A stretch of DNA of 64,000 bases from assembly GCF_000004075.3 (NCBI RefSeq), contig NC_026657.2:8370001-8434000 (forward strand), in the 5' to 3' direction. The DNA comes from Cucumis sativus. Lineage: Eukaryota > Streptophyta > Magnoliopsida > Cucurbitales > Cucurbitaceae. A program made the translations under genes and the position numbers. The notes below the pieces were generated by a model. That model was not told where the DNA came from. It ran no database searches and saw only the letters and a list, made by a program, of their open reading frames with translations. Positions 23,705 to 36,954 of the stretch are shown one piece after another (the first letter of the stretch is position 1; the number at the start of each line of letters is the position of its first letter).

Positions 23705-26700
23705 AATGGGAAATATCGGAGGAGATGGAAAAGAGTGTAAATGCAGCGGTCAGTTTTTTCGGGCAGGTCTCTCTCGGTTTCATTAAGTTGAGAGAACGAA
23801 GAGAGAGAGAGAGGAAGAGAAGAGAGAATTTCAGTTGGAGTGAGACACGTGAGATGCACATGATTAAATGGATGAGAAAATACAAAGCGACACGTAATTT
23901 TCTTTTTTCTTATTCTTATTTCTTTTTGGTTTTTGTTATAAATAAATAAATATTAAGAAATACGGAGACCGAAGCTTAGCTGCGACTCTGTCGGACACCA
24001 AATTATTACTGCTTGTCTTTTATTAATAACATTTTTAATTTCCTTTTCTTTCTAAATTTTTCCTCTCCTATGATTACAAATCATATATATATTCATATTT
24101 AAATTAATAATGGAGTTTTTTAAAATATATATATATATAATTTTTTTCTTAGGATTTGGTTAACAAATTTTTTTCTAAATAAACTACTCAAAATTATAAC
24201 TTAATGGTACTAGTAATCACTTATGAGTACCTTTTTAGTTCCTCTAATAGAAATTATCATGGTGTAACATATTCATCTCTATGAATGAGTATATTGATGT
24301 TTTAATGAATCATTTTAATATCACTAATGTGGATATTTATCAATATTAATTAATAAAAACACAAACTTTCGTTGCGGTTATTATAATTAACGGAGTAATT
24401 AACTTAATAGAATTAATGCATTAATAGTATATACTCTATAGTAAAAACAAGCTAGAAAATATAATAAAAGACAAATTTAATCGTCATTTTATCAAATAAT
24501 ACACGTACATAAGCAATTGCATAGTTTGGTTGGAGGTCACAATTTTATATTACATTATGAATTTAGCCTATGGACTTTTGAATTTATTTATATATTATGA
24601 CCTCTAAACTTATACTAACTTTTTTTTGTTGTTGTGTTTTGGATAGATATTTATGTTGTTTCGAATTGACGTGGAATATGTCTATTTTATATGTGTGTTA
24701 AAAAATACGTCTAAAAAATATATTTGTTATATCATATATAACTTGAACAAATCTATGGGACACGGGCATGGATACATGCCTTATGTCTTTGTATACGAGA
24801 CTTTTTAGTTACACGAGAGATTTTGGTTAGTGTTAGAACAAAATCGATCTTATAATATGTATATATAAAGCTTAAATACAATATAATTTAATTACACTTA
24901 AATTCATAAAAAGAATAATAATGCATATCAGTTGACTTGTATCTAATAAGATTTGTTTATTTAAACTAATAAGAAGCTGAAGCACATATATTGTAAGGAT
25001 GAGTTTTGGAATATTATGGAGTGATGAAGAAGTAGTCCATTAAGAGTATTTTTCAAAGATGTAATGATGTTTTTAGCTACATAATCAAAAAAGTAACCTT
25101 ACAAAACAAAATTAAATAAAACTTTTTAAAGAAGTTATATAATTTTCATTAACAACACCTACTTTAATTTTTAAATTAATTACACATGGGTTTAATTAAA
25201 TACACGTAGGTTTCTAAAACCAATATTGTTTAATAAATTTCCCTACCATTTATTAAATTTTAATTTTTTTGATCCATTTGGAGGTGTAGCATTTAATATG
25301 GTTAATTTAATTTCACACCTGCCTATGTACATTATATTTATATTTATATTTATATTTATTAAAAATGTGGGTGAGAAGAGTAAATGCAGCCGTGGCAGTG
25401 GGTGTGCCTCCACAATATCGTATGGGCCCCACTCACCACCTTCGACTTCGGTCCGATCAATCATCAAACGCACTTCTTCGTTCGCCACGTCGACGGTTGC
25501 AACCTCGTACCATACAAATGCCCGCACCCAATAGTGTCCTAATTCTTTTATTTTAGACTCAAAATATACGAAAATTCCATTCATTTACAAAAAAAAAAAT
25601 ATAATAATAATAATAAATTATAACACTTTTTTTGTATTATAAATTTAAAAAAATGTAATCTCATTTTAAATTCGTTATTTTTGTATTTTAAAAAATGCAA
25701 GTGATATGAACTTTATTATCATCAATTTCTTTTTTTTGTTATTTTTGTAAACTTTCAATAAAATTATATATTTAAATTCTAAGTATATTTTTTTGATAAA
25801 TTTGGTAAAATGTTTACCATGTGTAGAATAATTTTTTTATAAAGTTTAAATATTTCGTCAAATATTATGAATTTTACTATTTTCCTAAACTTCCACTTAA
25901 TTAACAATCTAATAATTAAATTTTGGTAGTTAATAATTTAGGGTTGATTGAATTAAGAATAAAATGTTTATCAACAATACATTTTTTTTTAAACATTTTT
26001 TTGGAAATGAGTTTAAAATTTAAACATTTAATGTTAGGTTATACTTTTTTATAAGTGTTTATATGTAAATTCTGTTTTTAAACATTTCTCAAAAATAGGT
26101 TATTTTATAAATGAATTTTAAAATAATGTATTATTTTAAATGGTCAAACACCGTCATTTTTTTAAAAATAGTTTTTTTTTTTTACCAAATTAAACACTTT
26201 AGAATATTAACTAAACACACCCTTAGTTGGTGTGATTTATGTTTTAGTCCGTCGATTTTGATGTCTTGTAGTTTACTACTTATACTTTTAAATTTTGTAA
26301 TGGTTTAGTCTTCAACTTAAGAAGTTTGTCAAAATGTGATGTTGATTTTTTATTACATAAAGCTTCGTATTTGCCATTTAATGAGATTCTTGAGTCTTAT
26401 TTTTTTTATCGGTTTTTTTGTACAATAAATCTCATTCAATTTTCACAGTAGAAGAAGCATATTGTAAGTATTAAATTGTTACAAAATTTAAAGTATAAAT
26501 ACTAAATTGTTATATAATAAAGTTTAAAGACTAAACCGTCACAAAATTGAAAGTTTGTTTTGAAACTAAATTGTTACAAATGAAAGTTTAAAACTTTTAG
26601 GAAAGTTTAGAAATTAAAAGTGATTTTCAACCTTTATATTTACTTAAAAGAGAAACATACATGTAAGTTAGTTTTTGGCAACCATAATTAAGAAGGTAAT

Positions 26701-29700
26701 CAACCAATAATTCAAAACCCAAATTAAAGCAGATGATTGATCATCTTGTACGTTATTTCAAAGTAAAGAGTACAATTATGGTATAATTATTAGAAAGAAG
26801 AATATATGGTTTTTTTTTTATTTTATTTCATAGGGCTGTATTTTAAAAACATTACGATTAAATTTTACAAAAACGAAATTAAAATAATTCTCTACAAAAT
26901 CAATAAAATTGACATGATAACCAATGCATAAAAATCATAAGTTTATATGATTTTACTTACGTTAATAACATTAAGATAATTGTTGTGTCATTTTTTTAAT
27001 AATAAAAATATAATTACAACAATTATCATGTATTTTTTTCATCACACAAATTACTTTTTTACATTCCATTAATAAATAGATCATACTATTTCACTGATTA
27101 GTTATATATGTGTGTGTGTATATATATAGTAATATATAGTAATTTACTAATTTGGCAAATTTGACATACAAAATGAAAACATTGTTTTTCAAATACACAA
27201 ATATTTATTTTCGGAAATAAATGGGTTTAGGGTTTTTCTTTTTGTCAGAAACTTTTCTTAGAAACTGTATCTATAACAAAATTAGATTAAAAATATAAGG
27301 GAAGAAAATAGTATTTTATAACGAAATTGTTCGAATATAGTATATGTACATATGTACATATATATAATATATGTATGTGATTAATTAGATTAAGAATAAA
27401 GTATTGGTATATTCTTTGTAATGGTGGGATTCCCATAATGTTAAAAAAAAATCGAGAAACTCATGATTACATGTATTGAAAAATGAAAAACAAAAGAAAA
27501 TAAAAGAAAAAAATAAGGAAAAGAAAAGAAAGAAAGAAATGGAATTTGGACAGATCAAAAATGTTGTTTTGTTTCCTAAATGGACGCACTTGGGATTCTG
27601 TGCATTTCATTGCTTCATTGCCACTCCTCGCATGTCTCCCTTTTCTTACCCCTTCCATCTATTTTACTATTTTCTCCTCTCTCTCTCTCTTTCTTATTAT
27701 ATATTTTCTATTTTCTTCTATTTTTTTATTTTTTTATTTTGATCAAACTCACCTATCCATTTTCAAACCTTTCTAACATGTATACTTTACCCTCCTTCCC
27801 ACCTTTAATATGACTTCAATACAACTGACATTCAAACCTACTAGTAAACACGAAATATGTGATTCGAATCTTCGTTGTATCAAAAAATGTAATAGATATT
27901 AATGATAATTTTTTACTATTGAGACTATATATTCGAGGGAGTCTTTGTTATCAGGTTTGTCAGTTGAGTGCATAAGTATTATAAAAGGTAGTTATCATGG
28001 GAGTAAATAATTTAAATTTTTTTTTTCTATATATCCAATTCAATTCTTATATTTGATTTTAATTTTCAAACTTTTAATTGTTTTAATGTTAGTGCAAGTG
28101 CTTTCTATAAATCTAAAGTAAAAAAAATGTAATTGATTGAATAATTTTTTTATCCCTAAAATATCAAGAATCATATTAGTATTTTTTTTCTTTTTTTGGT
28201 TGTATTTTAAGATTGAAGTTCAGCTGGATGGAAATAAGACGAAGTTGAAAGTTTAAATACGAATACCCGTTTGAAAACGTTTATATATATATATATAAAT
28301 GTTTTAAAATTACAACTTGTACACCACTTAGAATTTCGAGATCTATTAGAAACGGGTTTTAAAAATACAAATTTATAAACTAACATTCCACTTTTTGTCC
28401 TTCACATATTAAATATTTAAAATTCGAATTAGTTTATCATTATCAATCAAAAGCATGATGTGCATAAATTTCCGTGATGTTTTTTAATTATTCTCTTTAA
28501 AGAGGTTACTTTTTTGTGATAAAACAATCGAGTTATTGACTTATTAAGATAGAAATATTATATCTATTAAACCCTTAAATATTTTAAATAAAATCAAATT
28601 ATACTATCTATCGCAATTTTCTTCTTTTACATAATGATCAATAAATTTACTATAACCATCCATTTTGTATAATCTACATTTAAAAAGATATGCACGTATT
28701 TGCGATTTAATGCATCGATGATTTTCAAAGGTTATTGTAATAAATGGCCTCAAATTATAAGTAATGCAAGATATTTATCAAACAAAAACTAAAAGAGAGA
28801 GTACATCAACACACTCGTTAATGCTTGAAATTTGAATTAATTGATACAATCCAAAGTTTAATTAAGGACATAATTTATCATTTGTTCGGTGTAAACTTTT
28901 AATAATATGGATAAACATATAATGTAATAAAATAAAACTTATTTATTAGAAGGAAGTTTTTTTCAACCTTCATACCTAAATAAATAAAAATACAAAATCA
29001 AAACATAGTCTATAAAGTTTGTAACTTTTATGGATTCATATAATTTTTAGTTTACATAAGGGTAAAACTTTGCTTAATTTACATGTTTTGTATTGAATAT
29101 ATATATATATATATTCAAAGGGAAAGATATCAATAAATTTGGACAAAGATTTGGGGAACATTTTTTCCACAAATACATTTTCTTACCAAATCACTTAAAT
29201 ATTTGGGTTTAATAGTCAAAACCAACATTATCCATTAGTTCACCAAAATCAAAAGGTTTATCATTTTGTTGATAAGTAGAATGGAAGTTCACCCAAGACT
29301 CTTCTTTCTTTTTTTTTTCCTACATAATTAACATTATCACTAATAATATGTAAAATTTGTGGAAGTTTATGTATATTTATCCTTTTTTTTATTATCAAAT
29401 TTACTAAAAAAATAATTGAGTATAGTATGCTACTAAAAAATAGAGAGACGAGAATTGTATCTAATTATTACTCTCAAAAAATAAATATAAAAAATAATTA
29501 ATTTTTATAAAATCAAGAGTTTTTTTCAATCTAAAATTAAATTTAATTCAACTCTAGATTAGGTATTGTCTAAGATTTTATTGTTTTTAGTACTTATAAC
29601 CAATAACCATACGTATGATTCTGCGATACAAAATATACAAAATATTCTTCCTGTATATTTATTTAAAGAAACCTTTAAAATGGTTTAAATTAGTGGGGAA

Positions 29701-30536
29701 AAAAAAGAGGAAGGGTTGCTAATATATTTAGAGATTTGAGCAGATTGTTGAAATTATAATCTTATTGAAATCCTAATTTAGTTTTTGAACAAATATTGGC
29801 CCACCCACCCATCAATAAAATTGATCTATTTGAAGTGATGTGCCACATGTGTGAAATTTAATAAACACATTGTGCATATTATACCAATACCAATGAGTTG
29901 TTGTAAAAGATAAAACATAGCATGAGGTAGGCAGTTCTCCTAGTCTCTAACATATGTCCTTTATTACAAAAGTCTTATCAATTTAATATGACTTTGCTTT
30001 TATATATATATATATTTCCTCTCACCAAAGTTTGTAATTGCTCTACCAACTCAAATTTGATGCTCATTGCCCACACAATTTAATGGTCAAACTAACCCAC
30101 CACCATGCAACTAAATGCTTTTAACTTCATATATGTCTACCCATTGCTTTAAAAGTCTACTAACTAATTCACATAACCTAATTCATTGTAGCTTACTAAA
30201 CCTAAAACGATTTAGAATGAGTCGTTAAAGAAAATACTAATGTTTTTTATGTTCAAACTCTTCGTTCCATTTTATTGTTTCTAAGTTTGTCAAATGTGAT
30301 GAAATTAGAACTTTTAAAAATATGTTAAACTAATGTGGTAATTGATGTGTATATATAAATTAGAAGGTGTGTTTGATGATTTGAATACATTATCTCTCGT
30401 TGTGTCATTTTTATTTTAACAAAGAAGATAAGAACTCTCTCCATAAACTTTTACCCTAGAGGTATTTGGTCATAATTTTTTTACCTTCAAAAGGTATTAC
30501 GAAGACATGTAAACTCTACAATTTTGAACATCTCAA
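23705..30536. other. long gene-free AT-rich region
   Basis: Nearly 7 kb where I find no gene, rRNA, tRNA or intact transposon. It begins with the ATL4 upstream region (second GA-rich tract near 23800-23825). Features inside are a GC-richer island at 25370-25535, a pyrimidine-rich stretch at about 27640-27740, and many (TA)n runs (near 24129, 27112, 28281, 29097, 30000). All open frames are AT-driven and short. Confidence 0.5.
25370..25535. promoter_or_regulatory. GC-rich island with a class I TCP-type motif
   Basis: A sharp rise in GC within very AT-rich DNA. GGCCCCAC at 25425-25432 matches the class I TCP (PCF) consensus GGNCCCAC. Short open frames on both strands have no recognisable domain. 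The island resembles those at 35870-36225 and 36955-37030 and may be a promoter or enhancer of an unseen transcript. Confidence 0.3.
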
Positions 30537-30669
30537 AGCCCAAATATCCCACAAGGAAACTTCCTTATGGGCCCAATGGACTATATCTATTAATTTACGT
30601 ATTTCAAAGCCCAATGGGCCCAGAAAAGTAAAGTCCATTAAAGGCACAAAAGGAAGCGTAGAAAGCCCA
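30537..30669 (+). promoter_or_regulatory. site II (TGGGCY) cluster upstream of ATP synthase delta'
   Basis: RGCCCA/TGGGCY elements lie at 30537-30542, 30568-30575 (palindromic TGGGCCCA), 30608-30613, 30615-30622 (palindromic TGGGCCCA) and 30664-30669, all within 310 bases of the ATG. Site II elements are known TCP-bound promoter motifs of nuclear genes for mitochondrial respiratory proteins, such as cytochrome c. The placement therefore fits the gene's function. That they act here is inference. Confidence 0.6.
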
Positions 30670-30844
30670 AGAAGAGAGTGGAAGAAGCCATATCTACGAG
30701 GCTCAGATCCACAATGGTTTCGGCAAATCCTCCATTTTCTCAGCTTTCAAACAGCTTCAGCGGAACCCTTCCACTTTCTCCTTCTCCTTCTTCATCTCTC
30801 TCCGACCTTGCGAGAGCCGAGCGACCACCCTTCTCTCTCCGACC

Positions 30845-32875
30845 ATGTTCCGACGAGCGTCCACCCTTTTGGCCCGTCCTTTTCTCTCTGCAAGGACCAG
30901 ATCCTTCTCCACCGATCTGCCGGCGGCTGGTTCTAACCAAGATGCCTTTGTCTCCGCCTGGAAGAAAGTCATCCCCAATATTGATCCTCCTAAAACTCCT
31001 CTCTCTTTCATGGCTCCTCGTCCTGCTACGCCTTCTTCCATCCCTTCTAAACTCACTGTCAACTTGGTCCTTCCCTATGCCTCCGAACTCTCGGCTAAAG
31101 AGGTTAGTCTTCCAACATTTGTTTTGTATGTGATTTTTTTTTTTTTTGTGTGTGTTTGAATCTTGTCCTTGATTATGAATTTTTGCTACATTTGATTTGA
31201 TTTGATTTTATCTTCTGTGAAATTTTCATTTCGTAGTGCCAATTTTGATGTAAAATTATGAGTTGAATCTTCGTGACAAATGCACTCGAATGTTTAAGGG
31301 GAAATGCTCGACGTAAAACAAGTATTTCGGTTCTGCAGTTGCGGATGTTGAACTAGAAATGAATTTTATCCTTACTGAGATCGTTTATTGTATTCTTTAC
31401 TTAATCAGTGTAGATCGTAGATTTCATTTTCTTGTTTTTGTTTTGAATTTGATATTTAGCATTCATTTTCTCGTACCAATTCGATCACACTCGAGGATGT
31501 GGCGTGATCTTTTACATTCGTAGACATGGTGATGCTAAGATCAGGGAATAAGAATACTGTAAATGCCATGTTCTTCCCTCATGGTCAAGGACCCTCTTAA
31601 GTGTTGTTTATATGAAGCGCAAAGAAATGCTACATCTCCCTATCTAGTAGCTCAGTCCTGTGGTTTCCATTTGAGCATCGGTAATATTAAGAGATAAACC
31701 AAACTTTGCCGATAAATTAAGGTGGCGTTTTCATGTTATCATCAATTCTTAAGTTTATATTTCTTTCTCGGTTCTCGCATCCGTAAACCTATTCCGTAAC
31801 TCTCCGCTTTTACCTATCGCTGTTGTTTTCTGAATCCCTGGCCAGAACTTTGGTGCTTAGTTGAATGGGGAAATATCGTCTATGGGGTAAAGTTACATAT
31901 TCTATTATCATCAGTACTTAAAATCCAAAAGAAGCTACTGTTGGCAAGAACCCTGTTCACTAATGCCTTCTGTTTCCTGTTTTTGGTTTAATAAACTTTA
32001 TAGAAGCAAATAATATGTACAATAGAAATGAGGATCAAAAGGGTGCCAATTATTAAAGAGATTACAGACTTCCAATTAGTTTGAGTCACATAGGGAGAAT
32101 TAACACTAAAGAATTTAGAGGTAAAATTGACCAATGTTTGCTACCATCTATTATCCTCTAAAGATGTTTTGGCTTTTCCCATCGCTCAACCCCATTAATT
32201 AGTGAATGCTACATTTCAGTAGAAATTAGTAGGCAAGGAAAAAGTACGTTGTCTGTATATTAGGTGATAAGAAATTATGCTTCCAAGTTTATTGTTAATG
32301 TGTCGGCATTTATTGGTTTTTTTCTACATTTCTCTTCCTTAACTGATGGGATGCTAAAATTTTTCTCTAATTCAACTTCCATTTTTCCATTTTGTTTAAC
32401 TGCTAGAAAGATATAGAAGTAAGGCTCTAGTGGTTGAAATTTTTTATCTCTGGGAAGGAAACCCTGATTTTGCAGTTCGATTACTTGTTGCTGTTATTTC
32501 AAAATTTTCGTCTTTCTTCGTTCTGAACAGGTCGACATGGTTATAATTCCAGCAACAACTGGGCAAATGGGTGTTCTTCCTGGTCACGTACCTACAATCG
32601 CAGAGTTGAAGCCTGGGGTTTTATCAGTACATGAAGGGAGCGAAATCAAAAAATACTTTGTGAGCAGTGGTTTTGCATTCATCCATGGCAACTCATACGC
32701 TGACATAATCGCTGTCGAAGCTGTGCCAATAGAACAAATTGATGCTGCCCAAGTACAGAAGGGTCTTGCCGAATTCACCCAAAAGTTGAACTCTGCCTCA
32801 ACAGACTTGGAAAAAGCCGAAGCCCAAATCGGAGTTGACGTGCACAGTGCTCTGAATTCTGCTCTTACAGGATAG
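30845..32875 (+). CDS. ATP synthase subunit delta', mitochondrial (F1 epsilon-type subunit)
   Basis: Two exons, 30845-31102 and 32531-32875, joined in phase 0, give 200 residues; the family is about 200. Residues 1 to about 22 ([20 protein letters not shown]) are an Arg/Ser-rich mitochondrial presequence ending at FST. The beta-sandwich domain runs from [14 protein letters not shown] through [22 protein letters not shown] to the [22 protein letters not shown] block. The C-terminal helical hairpin is [18 protein letters not shown] plus [17 protein letters not shown]. It is the central-stalk subunit (bacterial epsilon, animal delta) that links F1 catalysis to c-ring rotation in the inner membrane. 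The intron is about 1.43 kb. An ATG at 30714 opens a frame that overlaps the start out of frame, so transcription probably begins after it. Confidence 0.94.
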
Positions 32876-33455
32876 TTTCCCTGGCTCGTAAATCGGCCAC
32901 CTTTCAGGATTATCTATTTACCAATTGTATGTTCATAACACTGCCTCATTGACATTTTGAGTTGTCTTCTTTGGTGGAAATGCCCTCTGGAACATCATCA
33001 TCTTGAGGCTTACCTTTCTTGTGTTGAATTTGAAGTGATTCACAAATAAATATATTAGGATGGTTTTTTGTGCTTGGCCTTGTAGCAGCAGCTCATAATC
33101 TGTTGAAACCATACCTCACAAAACAAGGAAATATTTTCATTTGAATCTGTATGGATGATTCAAATCATGTCTTATTTTGCAACAATTTTAAACACAACAA
33201 TATTCTGAATCTATTTGCATTCCTTTCTTTTCTCTTTGATGTGATTGACGGTTGTACGGTGTTAGGGTATGTTTGAGAGTGATTATAAAATGTTTCCTTT
33301 GTTTTAAAAATCTATTTTAAATGACTAGTGTGGTCGAGGATATACTATGAAAAATTAGTAGGCTACTAGGCTATTTAAAGTCTTATTATTGTTGTTATTT
33401 CAATAGAGTAGATAGATGGAGAAACTCAACTAGTACTAACCTCGGGTTAAAAGTT

Positions 33456-33915
33456 TGATTCTCTCATCTTAATAAAAAAAATCAGAGGTTGAATCGATCA
33501 TCAGAAGAAGAATTAGGCCAAAAATTAGGATACATTCTGGGAAAATAAAACTTCCATCGAAGAGAAGCAAATGAAAGGCTTTCATAAAAATTCTTGTATA
33601 AATTGGATTGGATTTTTCAATTTTTTCTTCTGCAGTACCTCGACGTGACATGAGCGTGAAAGGGGTTCAAGAATAAGTTTTCTTTTTATAAGGGCTAAAA
33701 TCATTTATTTTGGCAAAATTCTTGTATAAATTGGATCGGATTTTTCAATTTTTTCTTCTGCAGTACCTCGACGTGACATGAGCGTGAAAGGGGTTCAAGA
33801 ATAAGTTTTCTTTTTATAAGGGCTAAAATCATTTATTTTGGCTTTTTGACCCCATATTGTAGGGTGGATCTCGAAAGATATGAAAGATCTGATTCTCTCA
33901 TCTTAATAAAAAAAA
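33456..33915. repeat. direct repeats flanking the 128-base duplication
   Basis: The segment TGATTCTCTCATCTTAATAA plus an A-run occurs at 33456-33480 and again at 33890-33914 in the same orientation, 434 bases apart. The two copies bracket the tandem duplication at 33587-33842. They could be ends of an inserted or amplified unit. Neither copy is coding. Confidence 0.55.
33587..33842 (+). repeat. 128-base tandem duplication (two copies)
   Basis: Copy 1 at 33587-33714 and copy 2 at 33715-33842 are identical except for one base seen by eye (ggatTgga versus ggatCgga early in the unit). The near identity in non-coding DNA points to a recent event or recent homogenisation. Confidence 0.9.
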
Positions 33916-34025
33916 GAGGAGAAATTTGGATGGCCCCAATGAGTAATCCATGTAAATTCAATAAAACAAGAGGGAAAGCCAACATGTAAATTTGGTTAAA
34001 TTTTGGGCTTTCGATTAGGCGCTGT

Positions 34026-34225
34026 TTTAGCCCAATTGTCTTGAATGTTGAAAGATCTTCTTGCTGGGTCCATTGGGCCTTTTGGGCCGTCTGTTTCAGC
34101 ACAATTGTCTTTAATGTCGAAAGATCTTCTTGCTGGGTCCATTGGGCCTTTGGGCCGTCTGTTTCAGCCCAATTGTCTTGAATGTTGAAAGATCTTCTTG
34201 CTGGGTCCATTGGGCCTTTTGGGCG
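34026..34225 (+). repeat. three tandem copies of a 68-69 base unit rich in GGCCCA/TGGGCC
   Basis: Units start near 34030, 34099 and 34167 (periods 69 and 68). Each contains ATTGTCTT.AATGT, AAAGATCTTCTTGCTGGGTC and CATTGGGCC. The first and third units are closer to each other than to the second at several positions. The changing period breaks any common reading frame, so the minus-strand repetitive peptide is not likely to be real. Confidence 0.85.
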
Positions 34226-35869
34226 GTTAATTACGTAGACGACATAGAGCTCATCATTGTCCACACTGCATATAGCATCAAAACAGATAAATATACTATA
34301 TTATATAAATATGGAACAAATAAATTAATTGAAATAAAGACAATAAAAGAAATGGAATTATTTTAGAAACTTGTGATTATAAGTAAATTCCCACCCACTG
34401 TTCACGTGACATTTTCTTATTGAGTTGTGTATTTACTCAGCTTGAGGTTGCATGAGTGATTTTAGACCAACTAGCATAATCGACGTTAATTAAATAACGT
34501 AAACAATGCAATATGGCTTTAAAAATTATAAACTTTAACAAACAAAAAAAATAGGTACATGAGAAAAATGATTGACCTAAATCACTTATCAAACGACAAG
34601 TCTTACAACCTAATAAAATGATGATTTGAAGGATTATCTACCAATAGTTTGGATTTGAATATCTGTTGAGAATAATATGGGTCATCTAGCAGATAACTCT
34701 GGATACAAGGAAAACAAGTATGCTCTTCATTCTTAAAATTATTAACTTCCTGCACTTATTCACTTTATGAATTAAGTATCATGCTGTCAATAACTGTATG
34801 CACAGTTTCAAATTTTAATGTCTTGTTAGTTTTCCATTAGATAAATTTTCTGTTGTCATCACACGAAGGTTGTACTATTTTTTTCTTTTTTAATTTTGGC
34901 ATGAACAGAACAAATGTTTTGAGTTGCCTTAAACGTATTATCAAAATTAGCAAATTGATCATAGTTTTCAACATGTATGTTCAAGAACTACGATAACGCT
35001 ACTTACCTTTTAAATAGATACTTACTATATTTACTGACAGTCTAAATTATAGACCATCGATCACTGACCGTCGACTCCATTCTTTAATTCATACAATGAC
35101 AACAAACTTAGTTCTCTCCTACTCCTATTTTGACTTTTAACTACCCAAAACGGTGAATAGGGCAAGGACAATACGAGAACCGGATCTCCGATTTCAATGG
35201 AGTAGAAGATGGAGAAAGTAATGAGATAAGAAGATAACAAAGTTCAACAGTTATCTCTTTAAAGAAAAGCATCACATTAATATCATTTTACCAAATTAGT
35301 TGTATATGGTCATCCGTACAACCATTCATTTAACCTCCACATCGTTATATCGTTAGTCAGTTAAAGGTTAAAAGTAGTACATTAACCATTCGAACTAGTA
35401 GAGTGAAATGACTGTGAGTAGATAAACATAAACCCTAAAACATGTAGGACCAATCATTTATATTTTTTCATTTAGTCTTTATTAAAAAAAATACAACAAT
35501 TATTATATGCTTAAAAGAAACAAATAAAACCAGTTGTCAAGACATTGAAATATAAATGTCCTTTACGAATCAAACCCCACCTGTCTTTTGCAATTATTAA
35601 TTACTATTATTTTAACTTTTAAAAAAACTACTTTATTGAGAATTGAAACGCAAATGCCCTTATCACAAAGCTACACGTGGACAAACATTATTCATGTGAA
35701 TAAAAAATGTTACCATATTTTGACTTAAGAAATCAATTTTATTGGTTTTCAATTCCCTAACTCACATGAAATAGAATCCTCTTGATCTCATCCCGAAGCA
35801 CTTCCACTCATTTTTTTATAACAAAACCCTCAAAATAATTCATACATCTTTTTTTATTGGTTACTGGTG

Positions 35870-36225
35870 ATGTTGTTTGCGCTCTCCTGGCGTGATCTGA
35901 ACCGTCGATTCTTCGGCTTCATGGAATCCCGGAGCCTGCATGTCCAGCCGTTTCGAGTCATTGCCACGTAGCACGTGCCGTTACTCTCCGTTGGAGCCTT
36001 TTGTTGTGTCGCACGTGTCAAGGGTAGCTTAAGATGGGGAGGGGCGTTGCCCGAAAGGATGCGGGCAGGAGGAAGTGGGGCCCGCGTGACAAGGACTTTG
36101 AGAGTAAAGCCAGCAATGCTGTGACTCAAGGTGGGTCCCTTTGCATCGTTGGCCTTTTTTTTGTAGTCTTTCTCTTTTTGGGTCCCACTTCCGAGTCAGC
36201 TCCAAACCCTCTTTTCACTTCCAGT
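35870..36225. promoter_or_regulatory. GC-rich island with G-boxes and class I TCP-type motifs
   Basis: CACGTG occurs twice (35972-35977 and 36012-36017; G-box/ABRE core). GGNCCCAC-type sites occur at 36075-36082 (reverse), 36131-36138 (reverse) and 36181-36188. The island is GC-rich against strongly AT-rich flanks. Open frames of about 90 codons on either strand show no family. It may be the promoter of a non-coding or unrecognised transcript. Confidence 0.4.
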
Positions 36226-36954
36226 CACACTTTATTATTATTTTTTTTTTTTAATTATCATTTTGGGTTTATTTATTTATTTATTTATAAATATCAAATC
36301 TTACTCTAAATAAATCTTCCATTTTAATTATTTTGTCCTTTTAAAAACTATTCTATTAACTTTCGTTCAATGTAATATTATAATGGAGATTTGGGGAATA
36401 TGTTTCTAATTTTATTATGTTATTTAAAAATACTAAGTAGGTTAAAAAATCTTTCAAAAATCGAACATATATAATATTATAGAATTAATTTAAGATTTAT
36501 TAGTAATTCAAGTTTTATAACTATATAATTTTTTATTTAAAAATTTATAAAAGTAAGGTTATATTCACTGTATCTCTAAAATTTTCTAATATATTTCTTA
36601 CTATTGTTTAAAAAAAAAAAATCTAACTTTTAATTATTCCACATTTTGAAATTATTTTATATAAAAATAAATTAGTTACTAAAAAGAGTGCTAAAACTTA
36701 ATTTTATTTTATAAATTTGATCGATAGTATTTTTCTTTTGATAGAATTTATTCTCCGTGTGACGACCGATTTTAGGTTTTTTCAAAATAACTTGTTTTTT
36801 AAATCGAAAACTTTAAAATTATTCTAAACACACCGAATTAAAGAATAAAAAGAAAAATCAAATTATAATTTTTAAAAACAAAATAGAACGGGTCATTCAT
36901 TCATAATGATATTTTAACAAATTCTAATTTCCCTTTATGCTTTTTACCTTTATG

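Noticed and set aside
23664-23885. N-terminal extension of ATL4 by 74 residues
   Set aside because: The extra part is a translated CT-rich leader with the (CT)n run. The family start is MASPP at 23663, right before the Pro-rich segment and membrane helix.
33833-34264. Minus-strand frame encoding repeated AQWTQQEDLST peptides
   Set aside because: It is a by-product of the 69/68-base tandem repeat. The period change shifts the frame between copies, and there is no start, promoter or family match.
35854-36309. About 91-codon frames on both strands in the GC island
   Set aside because: They exist because GC-rich DNA has few stops. The peptides have no domain, and motif content suggests a regulatory region.
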